Part shown: positions 36,778 through 47,054 of the stretch, in pieces
Numbering within the stretch: position 1 is the first letter of the stretch
Layout: every line of letters begins with the position of its first letter
Assembly (NCBI RefSeq): GCF_014145675.1
Contig: NZ_JACGZW010000002.1
Coordinates: 558,001-622,000, forward strand
DNA length: 64,000 bases
From: Amycolatopsis dendrobii
Lineage (GTDB): Bacteria > Actinomycetota > Actinomycetes > Mycobacteriales > Pseudonocardiaceae
Reading direction: 5' to 3'
Notes under the pieces: model-generated
Told to the model about the DNA's origin: nothing
What the model saw: only the letters and a program-made list of their open reading frames with translations
Database searches by the model: none
Made by a program: the position numbers and the translations under genes

Positions 36778-37346
36778 CCCAGGGCCGCGGTCGCGGTGCG
36801 CAATTCGCTGAGTGCTTCGACCGCGAGCGCGCCGAATTCCCGTCGGTTGCCTGCTTCGACCCAGCGGTGGAAAGCCGTCCCGAACGCGAGGCAGCCCAAT
36901 TCCGCCGCGACGCGTGCGGTCGGCTCGCTGACTCCGCGCGCGGCGAGTGCGTCGTGCATGGCCTGGACCATCTTGGTGCGCTTCAGCAATTCGCGTTCGA
37001 GCAGTTCGCTGTTCGCCGCCACGACCGGCTGCCGCGCCCGGGCCTGAGCCAGCCGCTCGCCGGTGAAAATCCCCGCCACGGCATCCAATGCCCTGCCGAT
37101 CGCTTCGAGCGGCGTCGCGCCCGCTGGCGCCCCGGCAATGCCCTCGGAGAACAGCCGGGTCAGTTCCTCCTGCCCGCCGAACAGCACTTCGCGCTTGTCG
37201 GCGAAATAGCGGAAGAAGGTCCGTTTCGTGAGCCCGGCGCGTTCGGCGATTTCGGCGACCGTGGTCAGGTCGTAGCCGCGTTCGGTGAACAGGTCGAGCG
37301 CGGCCTTCTCCAGGCGTTGGCGTGCGTTCGGTTCCCAGCGGCCCAT
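36774..37346 (-). CDS. TetR-family regulator
   Basis: 190 residues from ATG 37346; a GTG 24 bp upstream would run into the operators. HTH: RLEKAALDLFTERGYDLTTVAEIAERAGLTKRTFFRYF with the signature TVAEIAERAGLTKRTFFRYF, followed by DKREVLF. The C-terminal domain is all-helical. It is divergent from the epimerase gene, the likely target. Confidence 0.93.
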   Translation of the reverse strand: MGRWEPNARQRLEKAALDLFTERGYDLTTVAEIAERAGLTKRTFFRYFADKREVLFGGQEELTRLFSEGIAGAPAGATPLEAIGRALDAVAGIFTGERLAQARARQPVVAANSELLERELLKRTKMVQAMHDALAARGVSEPTARVAAELGCLAFGTAFHRWVEAGNRREFGALAVEALSELRTATAALG

Positions 37347-37361
37347 GCCGTCCAGTCTAGG

Positions 37362-37412
37362 TGATGACACCGGATGACATCAGGCGTACGGTGATGGCAC
37401 TAGGTGTCATCA
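37362..37412. promoter_or_regulatory. Two 21-bp TetR operator-like sites
   Basis: Site A (37362-37382): TGATGACAC-CGG-ATGACATCA. Site B (37392-37412): TGATGGCAC-TAG-GTGTCATCA. Each has 9-bp arms (7/9 and 8/9 matched) and a 3-bp centre; centres are 30 bp apart, about three helical turns. Both lie between the tetR and epimerase starts. Confidence 0.7.
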
Positions 37413-37430
37413 ACTGTGGAAGGACAGCCC

Positions 37431-38333
37431 ATGCGGGTTTTCGTCACCGGGGCCAGCGGCCACGTCGGCTCGGCCCTCGTTCCCGAACTGCTCTCCGCCG
37501 GACACGAGGTGGTCGGGCTCGCCCGGTCGGACGCCTCCGCCGCGGCGCTCGCCGAACGCGGCGGACGGGTACGGCGCGGCGACCTCGACGATCTCGACGG
37601 CCTGCGCGCGGCGGCCGCCGAGGCGGACGGAGTCGTGCACTTGGCGTTCAAGCACGACCTGATGGCCAGCGGCGAGTTCGCCAGCGCGGTCGACGCGGAC
37701 CTCTCCGCGCTCGAAGCGCTCGGCGAAGCCCTCGCCGGCACCGGCAAGCCACTGGTCTCGACCTCCGGAACCCTGATGTTCGCCGGACTTGGCCGCGCCG
37801 GCACCGAGGACGACCGGCTCCCCGGCGGCCCGCGCGTGGACGCGGAGAACTATGTGCTCGGGCTCGCTGACCGCGGTGTCCGGTCGTCAGTCGTGCGGCT
37901 GCCGCCGTCCGTGCACAGTTCGCTCGACAAGCACGGCTTCGTCCCGACCATGATCCGTTTCGCCCGCGCGGCCGGTGTTTCGCCGTACGTCGGCGAGGGC
38001 GCCAACCGCTGGTCCGCCGGCCACACGCTCGACGCGGCCCGGCTCTACCGGCTGGCGCTGGAGAAGGCTCCGGCCGGGGCCATGCTGCACGCCGTCGGCG
38101 ACGAAGCCGTCTCGCTTCGGCAGATCGCCGAGACGATCGGTGCGCGGCTCGGTGTCCCGGCGAAGTCCATCGCACCGGAAGAGGCCGCGGCGCACTTCGC
38201 GTTTCTGGCGCCGATGGTGCAGTCGGACGCGCCGACGTCCGCCGCACGCACGCGTGAACTCCTCGGCTGGCAGCCGGAACACCCTGGCCTGCTTGAAGAC
38301 CTGGCTGAAGAGCACTACTTCGCTACGGCGTGA
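37431..38333 (+). CDS. NAD-dependent epimerase/dehydratase-like extended SDR
   Basis: 300 residues from ATG 37431. Rossmann motif [12 protein letters not shown] (7-18), [12 protein letters not shown] and the GDLDDLDGL stretch. The active-site Tyr/Lys positions are not the classical YxxxK: the region reads [25 protein letters not shown]. Members of this branch are usually annotated as NAD(P)-binding epimerases of unknown substrate, often inducible by electrophiles under TetR control. It overlaps the convergent solA-like gene by 11 bp. Confidence 0.9.
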   Translation: MRVFVTGASGHVGSALVPELLSAGHEVVGLARSDASAAALAERGGRVRRGDLDDLDGLRAAAAEADGVVHLAFKHDLMASGEFASAVDADLSALEALGEALAGTGKPLVSTSGTLMFAGLGRAGTEDDRLPGGPRVDAENYVLGLADRGVRSSVVRLPPSVHSSLDKHGFVPTMIRFARAAGVSPYVGEGANRWSAGHTLDAARLYRLALEKAPAGAMLHAVGDEAVSLRQIAETIGARLGVPAKSIAPEEAAAHFAFLAPMVQSDAPTSAARTRELLGWQPEHPGLLEDLAEEHYFATA

Positions 38334-39447
38334 ACCTCGCCGGGTCGAACAGCGAGATCGGGTGCCGCGTCGCGCCGTCCACCACCAGGTCGGCGAGGAT
38401 TTCCCCGACCACCGGCACGAATTTGAACCCGTGCCCGGAAAACCCGCACGCCACCACTGCGCGCGGATGCTTCGGATGCGGGGCGATCACGAAGTGCTCG
38501 TCCGGGGTGTTCGTGTAAAGGCAGGTCGCCGCGCGGCGGAAGGCCGCCGGGAGCGCCGGGATCCGGGAGCCGACGACGTCCGCGACCGCGCGTACCTCGT
38601 CGTCGTGGATCCGCCGGTCGATCGTGTCGGCGGTGCACGGCGTGCCGCCGAGGTGCACGGCGACTTTGACGCCTTGTGCGGTGTGCGCGGGAAAACCGTA
38701 GAACTGGCCGCCTTCAGCGGTTTCCCAAAGGTAGACGGGATGATCGACGAACGGCCGGACGTCCGCTGGTTCGAACCAGTACTGGACCTGGCGGCGCACC
38801 TCGAAGTCGACGCCAAGGTCCGCGAGCAGCACGGGCGCCCACGCGCCGGGGCACAGCACGAGCCGCTCGGCGGTGTAGTAGCTCGAAGCGGTGCCGACGC
38901 GCACGCCGGTTTCCGTGCTGGTCCACGTGAATACCTGCTCCTCGTGGTGCAGTTCGGCGCCGTGGCGCGCGGCGAGTTGCAGGTGTGCGGCGACGCTTCC
39001 CTCGGGTGACACGAAACCGGCGCCCGGTTCCCACAGCGCCACCTCGTCCTCGGCCGGGGTGATGGTGGGGAACCGGTGCCGGATCTCGGCCGCGTCCAGG
39101 ATTTCGTGCGGAACGTCGAACTTCTCCGCGGAAAGCGTGCTGCCCGCGATCGTGCGCGACTCCGGCGGCCCGCCCATCACCGCGCCGCAGCGGGTGAACA
39201 GCGACCGTCCGGAGTCGCGTTCGAGTTCGTCCCACATCTCGTGCGCGCGCAGCAGCAGCGGTACGTAATCCGGACCTTCGAGATACGCCTGCCGCGTGAT
39301 CCGCGAACCGCCGTGACTGGAACCGAGGTTGTGCACCGGCGCGAACTGGTCGATCCCGAGCACCTTCTGGCCCCGTCGCGCCAGCCGGTACGCGGCGGCG
39401 CTGCCCATGCCGCCGAGACCGATCACGATCACGTCGTAGTGCGTCAT
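38323..39447 (-). CDS. Sarcosine oxidase/N-methyltryptophan oxidase-like flavoprotein
   Basis: 374-residue monomeric sarcosine-oxidase family member. FAD motif [19 protein letters not shown] (8-26) with an acidic end (GIDQF), then [23 protein letters not shown] holds the Cys in the place of the covalent FAD attachment Cys of MSOX, and [13 protein letters not shown] follows. ATG 39447 overlaps the upstream gene's stop by 4 bp. It would oxidise sarcosine or another N-methyl amino acid, releasing formaldehyde and H2O2. Confidence 0.92.
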   Translation of the reverse strand: MTHYDVIVIGLGGMGSAAAYRLARRGQKVLGIDQFAPVHNLGSSHGGSRITRQAYLEGPDYVPLLLRAHEMWDELERDSGRSLFTRCGAVMGGPPESRTIAGSTLSAEKFDVPHEILDAAEIRHRFPTITPAEDEVALWEPGAGFVSPEGSVAAHLQLAARHGAELHHEEQVFTWTSTETGVRVGTASSYYTAERLVLCPGAWAPVLLADLGVDFEVRRQVQYWFEPADVRPFVDHPVYLWETAEGGQFYGFPAHTAQGVKVAVHLGGTPCTADTIDRRIHDDEVRAVADVVGSRIPALPAAFRRAATCLYTNTPDEHFVIAPHPKHPRAVVACGFSGHGFKFVPVVGEILADLVVDGATRHPISLFDPARFTP

Positions 39448-41681
39448 TCGCTGCTCCTCAACGGCTCCGCGGCCACTTTCGCCGAGAGCCGTTTCCCGAA
39501 GTGCTCGATTTCCACTGGCGTCCGCGGCCGGGCGTCCTCGACGGGAAGCCAGGCATAGGCCAGGTTTTTGTCGACGGTGTAGCCATGCGCGCCGCTCGTG
39601 ACGTATCCCGCCGGACGGCCGTCGACGTACACCGGCTCCCGGCCCCGCAGCACCGAATGCGCGCTGTCGACGGTCAAGCACGCCAGTTTCCGCCGGACGG
39701 TCGAGGGGGAACGGTGGAGAAGCGTGTCGCGGCCGAGGAAATAGCCCTTGTCCATCCGCACCGCGAAGCCGAGGCCCGCCTCGTACGGATCGTGCTCGGT
39801 GGTCACGTCGATGCCGCAGGTTCGGTGCCCTTCCTCCATCCGGAGGCTGCGCAGCGCGTCCTCGCCGGCCGCGACGATCCCGTACGGTTGCCCGGCCGAC
39901 CAGAGCGCGTCCCACAGCGACCGGCCGAGATCCGCGCCGGTGTGCAGTTCCCAGCCGGGTTCGCCCACGTCAGACACGCGCAGCACGGTGACCGGCACGT
40001 CGCCGACGTACGTCCGCCACGCCCGGGAGTCCGATGTGGACAGTTCGGGCAGCACCTGTTCGGCGAGCGGCCCCCACAAGCCGAGGCAGCAGGTGCCGCC
40101 GGTGGTTTCGCGCAGCTGGACCGAGCCGTCGCCGGGCAGATGACGGCGCAGCCAGGCGACGTCCCGATGATGGTGCGCGGCGACGTGAAACTGCTCCACG
40201 CCGAGCCGGGCGACGGTCAGCTCGCTGCGGATCCCGCCGTCTTCGCCGAGCAGCAACGTGGTGGTGACCGACCCGGACGGCCGGTCGAGCTGGTTCGTCG
40301 TCATCGTCTGCAGGAACGGCAGCGCGCCGCGGCCGGTGATCTCCAGCCGTCGCCGCGTGGTCAGGTCGAACAGCGCCACCCGGCTTCGAGCCGCGACGGC
40401 CTCCGCGCGTCCTCCCGCGGGGTACCGCTGCGGTCGTGCCCAGCCGTCTTCCTCGCGAAACTCCGCGCCCAGCGCGACTTCGCGCTCGTAACAGGGCGTG
40501 GTCCGCAGCAGTTCCGTCACCGGTCGCTGATGGCCCGCCGCCGCCAAACTCCGCTCCCGCACGCGGCCGGGTGCGAGCTGCAGCCGGTCGAACCGGGCGA
40601 GGTCGACGGAGTGCAGGTCGAGATGCGCTTGCCCCTCGATGAGCCAGCGTGTCAGCTCTCGCGCGACCCCGGCGGACCACGCGCAGTCCACCGCTTCGGC
40701 GACCCAGAACCCGTCGAGGTCCGGATGTTCGCCCAGCAGCGGCAACCCGTCCGGCGTCCCCGGGACCAGCTGCCGGACGCCCTCCTCGACCTTCGCGTCG
40801 GCGAGCGCGGGCACCAATCCGAGCGCGGCCGTCCACGACTCCTCGAAGCCCGCCGGAGCGAACGCGGCGTCGGTTTCGACCGGGCCCAGTGCGCTGATGC
40901 CCAGCCGGTCGACGTGCTCCCGCAGCGACAGCCCGGCTCCGCGCAGGATCGGTTTGTCCGCCTCGGTGAAGTGGTCGTTGTCCCCGGCGAGCTGCGCCAA
41001 CGGCGTGGTGCGTGCGTGGTCGACGGCGATCGGCACCACCGGGACGGCGAGATCGACCAGCCGGCCGAACTGCGGTCCGCGCACTCCGGCGCACGAGACG
41101 ATCACATCTGCGCGGAACCGATCGGTCGCGGTCGCCACCGCGGTCACCCGGCCCGCCGTGCGCACGATCTCGACAATCTCTTGTCCGGTAAGGAATCTCG
41201 CGCCCCGCTCCTTCGCGCGGCGCGCCTGGGCGAGCGCCGCGCGGATCGGTTTGACGAGCCCGTCGCCGGGAATGTGCAGGCCGCCGAACACCTTCGCGGA
41301 GTCGAGCAGCGGGTGCAGCTGGGCGCATTCGCCCGGTTCGCGCAGATAGCCGCGCACGCCGGACGACGTCGCCCAGCCAAGCCGTTGCCGCAGCCGGGAA
41401 AGCTGCTCGGGCGTGGTCGCGAGTTCCAGGCTCCCGACCGGCTGGAAACACCAGCCGCCGTCGACGGTCAGCCCGCTGTACTTCTCCGCGGTGTACTTGG
41501 CGAACTCGGACGCCGTGCGGTCGGCGTGCGTGCGGAAGAGCAGCCCCGGTCCGGCCGAAGCGATCGCCGGTTCCGGTTCCAGGACGGTGACGTCCGTCCA
41601 GCCGCGTTCGGTCAGCTCGTCGGCGACCGCGCAGCCGAGGAGCCCGGCGCCGAGCACAACCACCCGCGGTCGCACTGCCAT
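39444..41681 (-). CDS. Dimethylglycine/sarcosine dehydrogenase-like protein (DAO + GCV_T)
   Basis: 745 residues from ATG 41681 (AGGAGG upstream). N-terminal FAD oxidase domain (~1-370): [25 protein letters not shown]; a short linker domain (~370-430); then an aminomethyltransferase (GcvT) folate domain (~430-740) with [18 protein letters not shown] and [10 protein letters not shown]. This architecture N-demethylates dimethylglycine or sarcosine and passes the one-carbon unit to tetrahydrofolate. The His that covalently holds FAD in DMGDH is not evident near the N-terminus. It is coupled to the downstream oxidase. Confidence 0.9.
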   Translation of the reverse strand: MAVRPRVVVLGAGLLGCAVADELTERGWTDVTVLEPEPAIASAGPGLLFRTHADRTASEFAKYTAEKYSGLTVDGGWCFQPVGSLELATTPEQLSRLRQRLGWATSSGVRGYLREPGECAQLHPLLDSAKVFGGLHIPGDGLVKPIRAALAQARRAKERGARFLTGQEIVEIVRTAGRVTAVATATDRFRADVIVSCAGVRGPQFGRLVDLAVPVVPIAVDHARTTPLAQLAGDNDHFTEADKPILRGAGLSLREHVDRLGISALGPVETDAAFAPAGFEESWTAALGLVPALADAKVEEGVRQLVPGTPDGLPLLGEHPDLDGFWVAEAVDCAWSAGVARELTRWLIEGQAHLDLHSVDLARFDRLQLAPGRVRERSLAAAGHQRPVTELLRTTPCYEREVALGAEFREEDGWARPQRYPAGGRAEAVAARSRVALFDLTTRRRLEITGRGALPFLQTMTTNQLDRPSGSVTTTLLLGEDGGIRSELTVARLGVEQFHVAAHHHRDVAWLRRHLPGDGSVQLRETTGGTCCLGLWGPLAEQVLPELSTSDSRAWRTYVGDVPVTVLRVSDVGEPGWELHTGADLGRSLWDALWSAGQPYGIVAAGEDALRSLRMEEGHRTCGIDVTTEHDPYEAGLGFAVRMDKGYFLGRDTLLHRSPSTVRRKLACLTVDSAHSVLRGREPVYVDGRPAGYVTSGAHGYTVDKNLAYAWLPVEDARPRTPVEIEHFGKRLSAKVAAEPLRSSE

Positions 41682-41790
41682 CGCGAGGTACCTCCTGCCT
41701 GCCGGCCGTCGCGACGGCCCGGCTCGGGACGAGACAGGCATGCCGGAACGCCCCCGCCGGGGAACGGACGCGTTGCGGATGGAGATCGAT

Positions 41791-41807
41791 GTTCCGTCTG
41801 CTGCAAC
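41791..41807. promoter_or_regulatory. Candidate IclR box before dehydrogenase operon
   Basis: GTTCCGTCTGCTGCAAC, an imperfect palindrome of the GTTSCG-N5-YGCAAC type, 110 bp upstream of the dehydrogenase start and just beyond the iclR stop. It matches the site over the iclR start codon at 12 of 17 positions. A further GTTGCGG lies at 41772. Confidence 0.5.
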
Positions 41808-41863
41808 TCACAAATTGCGGGATCGCGGGCGTGCTGTCAAGAGAGCCGCCGCGGCCGCCGGGT

Positions 41864-42649
41864 TCACGCGGAAAAGTAGCCAAGCTGAGCGGAAAGCTCC
41901 CGGGCCGCGTCCGCCATCGGCGCGACGATCTGCCGGATCCGCTGTTTCGAGAGCCGGTAGGACGGGCCGGACGCGCTCATCGCCGCGACGACTTCGCCGC
42001 CGGGGCCGCGTACCGGCACCGCGACCGCGTGCATGCCCAGTTCCAGCTCCTCGAAGGAGGCCGCGTAACCGTCCTCGGCGACGCGGTCCAGTTCGGCCGC
42101 CAGCTCGTCCCGGTCGACCGTGGTGCGCGGCGTGTACTGCTCCAGTTCGTGCGCGAGCATCCGCTTGCGCTCGGCGTCGTCCATCGCGGCCAGCAGGACC
42201 TTGCCGCTGGACGTGGCGTGCAGCGGCGTGCGCTGCCCGGTCCAGTTCTGCGTGGTGATCGCCGCCGAACCGCGCGCCTGGCTGATGTTGATCGCGACGC
42301 CGTCGTCGGCGATCGCGATGTTGACCGTCTCGCCCAGTTCCTCGGCGAGCGTCTGGCAGGTCTGCCTGCCGAGCTTCGCCAGGTCCATCCGGCCGGTCGC
42401 GGCGCCAGCCAGCCGGACGACGCCGAATCCGATCGCGTATTTGCCGCGTTCGCCCAGCTGCTCGACCAGCCCGTGCGCCTCCAGCACGCTCAGCAGCCTG
42501 GACGCGGTGGACTTGTGCACGCCCAGCTCTCCGGCGATCTCGGTGATGCCGGTTTCGCCGTTGCGAGCCAGCAGCTCCAGGACGGTGATCGCCCGGTCGA
42601 CGGACTGCACCGCGCTTCCCGTTGCGTTTCCCGAGTCCTGGTTCCGCAT
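41864..42649 (-). CDS. IclR-family regulator
   Basis: 261 residues from ATG 42649. Winged HTH ~15-70: AVQSVDRAITVLELLARN, GITEIAGELGVHKSTASRLL. The effector domain has TPLHATSSGKVLLAAM and the C-terminal GEVVAAMSASGPSYRL. It is transcribed toward the dehydrogenase-oxidase pair, separated by 182 bp. It probably controls that operon in response to a betaine-pathway intermediate (inference). Confidence 0.94.
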   Translation of the reverse strand: MRNQDSGNATGSAVQSVDRAITVLELLARNGETGITEIAGELGVHKSTASRLLSVLEAHGLVEQLGERGKYAIGFGVVRLAGAATGRMDLAKLGRQTCQTLAEELGETVNIAIADDGVAINISQARGSAAITTQNWTGQRTPLHATSSGKVLLAAMDDAERKRMLAHELEQYTPRTTVDRDELAAELDRVAEDGYAASFEELELGMHAVAVPVRGPGGEVVAAMSASGPSYRLSKQRIRQIVAPMADAARELSAQLGYFSA

Positions 42650-42657
42650 AGCGCAAC
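42641..42657. promoter_or_regulatory. Candidate IclR box over iclR start
   Basis: GTTCCGCATAGCGCAAC covers the iclR ATG. It has near-palindromic ends (GTTCCG/CGCAAC), as expected for an autoregulated IclR gene. Confidence 0.5.
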
Positions 42658-42822
42658 AGTAACCGTTCGGCTGCGATCTGTTCGGCTGAGCGGGCGAATC
42701 CGGTCGCGGCCGGACGCGCGAGGCGTCCGGATGGCCCAACCGGGTCGGTGATCTTGATCTTTCCGGTGGTCAAACGCGCGGGTCGTGCGCACGGGTGCGG
42801 GCGGTAGTGCGAACATGTGGTC

Positions 42823-43500
42823 ATGAAGGCACGTGTCTTGGTGGTCGACGACGACCCGGCGCTGGCGGAGATGCTCACCATCGTCCTGCGCGGCGAAGGG
42901 TTCGACACCGCGGTGGTCGCGGACGGTTCGCGGGCGCTGCCCGCGCTGCGGGAGCTGAAACCGGACCTGGTCCTGCTCGACCTCATGCTGCCCGGCATGA
43001 ACGGCATCGACGTGTGCAAGGCGATCCGCGCCGAGTCCGGCGTGCCCATCGTCATGCTCACCGCCAAGAGCGACACCGTGGACATCGTGCTCGGGCTCGA
43101 GTCGGGCGCCGACGACTACGTGGTCAAGCCGTTCAAGCCGAAGGAACTCGTCGCTCGCGTGCGCGCCCGGATGCGCCGCACCGAGGCCGAGCCCGCCGAA
43201 TCGCTCACCATCGGCGATCTGGCGATCGACGTGCCCGGACACGAGGTCACCCGCGACGGCAAGGCGATCCCGCTGACGCCGCTCGAATTCGACCTGCTCG
43301 TGGCGCTGGCCCGCAAGCCGCGCCAGGTGTTCACCCGCGAGGTGCTGCTGGAACAGGTGTGGGGCTACCGGCACGCGGCCGACACCCGGCTGGTGAACGT
43401 GCACGTCCAGCGCCTGCGCTCGAAGGTGGAGAAGGACCCGGAGCACCCCGAGGTGGTGCTGACGGTGCGCGGAGTCGGGTACAAGGCCGGCCCGCCGTGA
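42823..43500 (+). CDS. mtrA: Response regulator MtrA
   Basis: OmpR/PhoB-class regulator, 225 residues. Receiver with acidic pocket VVDDDP (7-12), phospho-acceptor Asp53 (LLDLMLPG) and KPF; winged-helix domain from ~130 with LTPLEFDLLVALA and RLVNVHVQRLRSKVE. MtrA governs cell-wall, division and replication genes in actinomycetes. ATG 42823 is preferred over GTG 42817. It heads the mtrA-mtrB-lpqB operon. Confidence 0.97.
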   Translation: MKARVLVVDDDPALAEMLTIVLRGEGFDTAVVADGSRALPALRELKPDLVLLDLMLPGMNGIDVCKAIRAESGVPIVMLTAKSDTVDIVLGLESGADDYVVKPFKPKELVARVRARMRRTEAEPAESLTIGDLAIDVPGHEVTRDGKAIPLTPLEFDLLVALARKPRQVFTREVLLEQVWGYRHAADTRLVNVHVQRLRSKVEKDPEHPEVVLTVRGVGYKAGPP

Positions 43501-43507
43501 GCGTGCG

Positions 43508-45238
43508 ATGACCGGTTTCGCGGGGCGGCTTCGCGCCGCCGCCCGCGCCACGGCTCGGCTGTCGGCCCGGGTCGTGGTTTTCGCACGCCGCCGCGCGGTG
43601 GCGTTCAACGAACTGTGGAAGCACTCGCTGCAGTTCCGCGTCACGATCTCGACGCTCGCGCTGTCCTCTGCCGTGGTGTTCGTGCTCGGCATGGTCCTGC
43701 AGAACCAGATCACCGAACGGCTGCTGGACACCAAGCGCCGCGCCGCGATCGAGCAGACCCAGGCCCTTGCCGACACCGCCGCGCGCGAACTGGTCGGGAT
43801 CGGCGGCGAGTCCCCGGAGGCGCTGCACACGCGCCTGCAGAACGCGCTCAAGAAGATCTCGACCACGTCCTCGTCGCGCGCGGGTTCCACCGCGGGCACC
43901 TTCGAGCCGGTGCTGGCCAGCGTCGGCCGCGGCCAATCGGACACCGATCCGGTGTACGTCGGGCCGTTCCCCTCGGTGCCGGAGCGGCTGCGCCAGTTCG
44001 TCGAGGCCGACCACCTCGCGCGGCTTGAGCACACAGTCGACGAGAACGGCGTCCGGACCACGTACCTGATCGTCGGCACCCCGCTGGCGACCGCGGCCAG
44101 TCCGCTGCAGCTGTATTTGCTGTTCCCGCTCACCAGCGAGCAGACCACCGTGTCGACGGTGCAGAACACGCTGTTCGTCGCCGGGATCGTGCTGCTGCTG
44201 TTGCTCGCCGGCATCACGAACCTGGTGGTCCGCCAGGTGGTGCGGCCAGTCCGGCAAGCCGTCGCGGCGGCCGAGCAGTTCGCGGGCGGCGACCTCGACC
44301 AGCGGCTCGCCGTCGTGGGCGAGGACGACCTCGCCAAACTCGCGGTGTCCTACAACAGCATGGCGGCCAGCATCCAGAACCAGATCCGCCAGCTCGAGGA
44401 ATTCGGCGGGCTCCAGCGCCGCTTCACCTCCGACGTGTCGCACGAGCTGCGCACCCCGCTGACCACCGTGCGGATGGCCGCCGACGTGCTGCACGCGTCG
44501 CGCGAGCAGTTCCCGCCCGGCCTCGCCCGCTCGACCGAACTGCTGGTCGACGAGCTGGACCGGTTCGAGGCGCTGCTCGGCGACCTGCTGGAGATCAGCA
44601 GGCTCGACGCGGGCGTCGAGGAGCTGTCCGCGGAGTACATCGACGTGCGGCCGATCGCGACGCGCGCGGTCGAACAGGTGCGGGTGCTCGCCGGGACCGC
44701 GGGCAGCGCGGTCGAACTGGTGCTGCCGGACGAGGACACCTCCGCCGAGGTGGACGCGCGGCGCATCGAACGGATCCTGCGCAATCTGCTGGCCAACGCC
44801 GTCGACCACAGCGAGGGCAAACCGGTGGTGCTGACGGTCGCGGTGAACGAGTCCGCGGTCGCGATCACCGTCCGGGACTACGGCGTCGGCCTGCGGGCGG
44901 GGGAGGCCGAGCTGGTGTTCAACCGGTTCTGGCGCGCCGACCCGTCGCGCAACCGGCGCACCGGCGGCACCGGGCTCGGCCTCGCGATCAGCCAGGAGGA
45001 CGCGCGGCTGCACGGCGGCGTCCTCGACGCGTGGGGCGAACCGGGACACGGCGCGTGCTTCCGGCTCGTGGTGCCGCGCAGGCAAGGCGTGCCGATCGCG
45101 GACAGCCCGCTGGTGCTGCCGCCGCCGGACGCCGTTTCGGAGATCACGCTGTCGCCGTCGTCGGTCGCCGAACTGCACCCCGCGCCGGAGGCGATCCTCG
45201 CCGATCCGGCTCCGGACCGGGAGGAGGTCGGTCAGTGA
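43508..45238 (+). CDS. mtrB: Sensor histidine kinase MtrB
   Basis: 576 residues. TM1 (about 40-60) and TM2 (LFVAGIVLLLLLAGITNLVV, about 220-238) flank an extracellular sensor. HAMP (VRPVRQAVAAAEQFAGGDL) is followed by the H-box SDVSHELRTPLTTV with His312, and the ATPase boxes LLANAVDHS, DYGVGL and GGTGLGLAI. It phosphorylates MtrA. The C-terminal ~60 residues are a Pro-rich tail. It starts 7 bp after mtrA. Confidence 0.97.
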   Translation: MTGFAGRLRAAARATARLSARVVVFARRRAVAFNELWKHSLQFRVTISTLALSSAVVFVLGMVLQNQITERLLDTKRRAAIEQTQALADTAARELVGIGGESPEALHTRLQNALKKISTTSSSRAGSTAGTFEPVLASVGRGQSDTDPVYVGPFPSVPERLRQFVEADHLARLEHTVDENGVRTTYLIVGTPLATAASPLQLYLLFPLTSEQTTVSTVQNTLFVAGIVLLLLLAGITNLVVRQVVRPVRQAVAAAEQFAGGDLDQRLAVVGEDDLAKLAVSYNSMAASIQNQIRQLEEFGGLQRRFTSDVSHELRTPLTTVRMAADVLHASREQFPPGLARSTELLVDELDRFEALLGDLLEISRLDAGVEELSAEYIDVRPIATRAVEQVRVLAGTAGSAVELVLPDEDTSAEVDARRIERILRNLLANAVDHSEGKPVVLTVAVNESAVAITVRDYGVGLRAGEAELVFNRFWRADPSRNRRTGGTGLGLAISQEDARLHGGVLDAWGEPGHGACFRLVVPRRQGVPIADSPLVLPPPDAVSEITLSPSSVAELHPAPEAILADPAPDREEVGQ

Positions 45239-46992
45239 GGCGAGTGCTCGTATTCCTCGCCTGCGCACTGGTGCTCGTGAGCTGCGCGAACGTTCCGCAG
45301 GAATCGCTGCCGGTCGTGGTGTCGGTCGAAAAAGCGCCACAGCAGGCCAACAACGCGCCGGAACCGCCCGCCAACGCCGAACCGCTCGACATCGTGCGGC
45401 TGTTCATCAAGGCCAACGCCGATCCGCGGTCGGGCAACGCGGCCTCGCGGGCGTTCCTCGACGACAAACAGCGCGGCGCGTGGCGGCCGAACCGCTCGTT
45501 CACGATCATCGACAAGACCTTCAGCACGGTCTACGACCCCACGGCCAGCACCGGCGCCACCACGACGTCCACTCCGTCGGCTAGCGCGCCGGACCCGAAC
45601 GTCCGCACGGTCACCGTGCGCGGTTCGGTGCTCGGCACGCTGAGCGCGGACTCCGCGTTCATCCCCGGCAGCGGCCCCGCCGAGCAGACCTTCCAGGTGC
45701 GCAAGCAGGCCGACGGCCAATGGCGGATCTCCAGCCCGCCCCCGCCGGTGCTGCTGGTGACCGACGACGAGTTCGACGGCAACTACAACCCGGTCTCGGT
45801 GAGCTTCTACTCCGCCGACTCCGGATCCTTCGTGCCGGACCTGCGCTACGTCCCGGCGAAACCGCAGTCGGGCATGCCGGGCCGGGTGATGGACCTGATC
45901 CTCCAGGGCCCGTCCGCAGGGCTCACCGGCGCGGTGAAAAACCTGTTCGGCGACGGGGTGTCGCTCGAGAACAACGTGAAGACCAACGACGACGGCTCGC
46001 TGACCGTGCAGCTGAGCGGGCTCGCCGGCGTCGGCCCGGAGACGCGGTCGCTGATCGCCGCGCAGATCGTGCTGTCGATGCAGACTGTCACGTCCACCCG
46101 GATCCGGCTGCTCGCCGACGGCGCGCCGCTCGTGGCCGGCCACGAATACTGGCGCGGCAGCGATTTGCCCTCGTACAACGCTTCGTCGTCGCCGAACGGC
46201 CTGATGACAGTCGGCGGCCGCGTCCGCTCGCTCAGCGACGGCGCGCCGATCGCGGGCGCGGTGGGCAACGGCGCGTACCCGGTGGTGAGCGCGGCCCAGT
46301 CGATCGACGGCAAACGCCTCGCGGTGGTCGAGCAGGACGGCGACCGCGTACGGCTGCGCATCGGCGACCTCGGCCGCGACCTGCCGACGGTCGAGCTTGG
46401 CGGCGGTTCGCTGAGCCGCCCGACCTGGCGTCCGGCGCAGAGCGGGGCCGGGCCGTCGAACGAGGTGTGGACGGTCGTCGACCATTCGATCATCGCGCGG
46501 ATGGTCCTTGATCCGAACGGCCACTGGCTGCGCCAGAGCGTCAACGCGAACGATCTGCTGGCCCTGGGGCAGATCGGTGTCCTGCGGCTTTCCCGCGACG
46601 GCGCTCGCGTGGCCGCGACGGTGAACGGCCAGCTGGTCGTGGCGTCGGTGGTGCGCAGCGGCGACACAGTCACCTTGCGCGAGCCGCGGGTGCTGCAGCC
46701 CGGCGTGCTGACCGACGTGCTGGACGTGGACTGGGGCTCGACGCCGGACACCTTGGTGGCCGCGACGTCCTCGCCCTCGCAGCCGGTCCAGCGGCTCTCG
46801 ATCGACGGACGGCGGATGGACGCTTACAACAGCTCGAACCTCACCGCGCCGGTGCGGGCGGTCGCGTCCGCCCCGAGCCAGCCGATCGTCGTCGCGGACG
46901 CCGGAGGGCTGTGGACGGCGACCGAACTGGGCGAGGTGTGGCGGCCGCAGGCACACACGATGCAGAACGCGGATCCGTTCTATCCGGGGTGA
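45235..46992 (+). CDS. lpqB: Lipoprotein LpqB
   Basis: 585 residues from GTG 45235, which overlaps the mtrB stop by 4 bp after GGAGGAGGT. Signal peptide with lipobox LVSC (Cys17). N-terminal GerMN-like domain (DIVRLFIKANADPRSGNAASRAFL to about 280), then a beta-propeller-like C-terminal half. LpqB interacts with the MtrB extracellular domain and modulates signalling. A conserved third member of the operon. Confidence 0.95.
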   Translation: MRRVLVFLACALVLVSCANVPQESLPVVVSVEKAPQQANNAPEPPANAEPLDIVRLFIKANADPRSGNAASRAFLDDKQRGAWRPNRSFTIIDKTFSTVYDPTASTGATTTSTPSASAPDPNVRTVTVRGSVLGTLSADSAFIPGSGPAEQTFQVRKQADGQWRISSPPPPVLLVTDDEFDGNYNPVSVSFYSADSGSFVPDLRYVPAKPQSGMPGRVMDLILQGPSAGLTGAVKNLFGDGVSLENNVKTNDDGSLTVQLSGLAGVGPETRSLIAAQIVLSMQTVTSTRIRLLADGAPLVAGHEYWRGSDLPSYNASSSPNGLMTVGGRVRSLSDGAPIAGAVGNGAYPVVSAAQSIDGKRLAVVEQDGDRVRLRIGDLGRDLPTVELGGGSLSRPTWRPAQSGAGPSNEVWTVVDHSIIARMVLDPNGHWLRQSVNANDLLALGQIGVLRLSRDGARVAATVNGQLVVASVVRSGDTVTLREPRVLQPGVLTDVLDVDWGSTPDTLVAATSSPSQPVQRLSIDGRRMDAYNSSNLTAPVRAVASAPSQPIVVADAGGLWTATELGEVWRPQAHTMQNADPFYPG

Positions 46993-47054
46993 TGCTCCGG
47001 CTCCGGTGCCCGCACGGCCGAAAACTGTCGGTGGTCGGGTGCACACTCGGAGTC

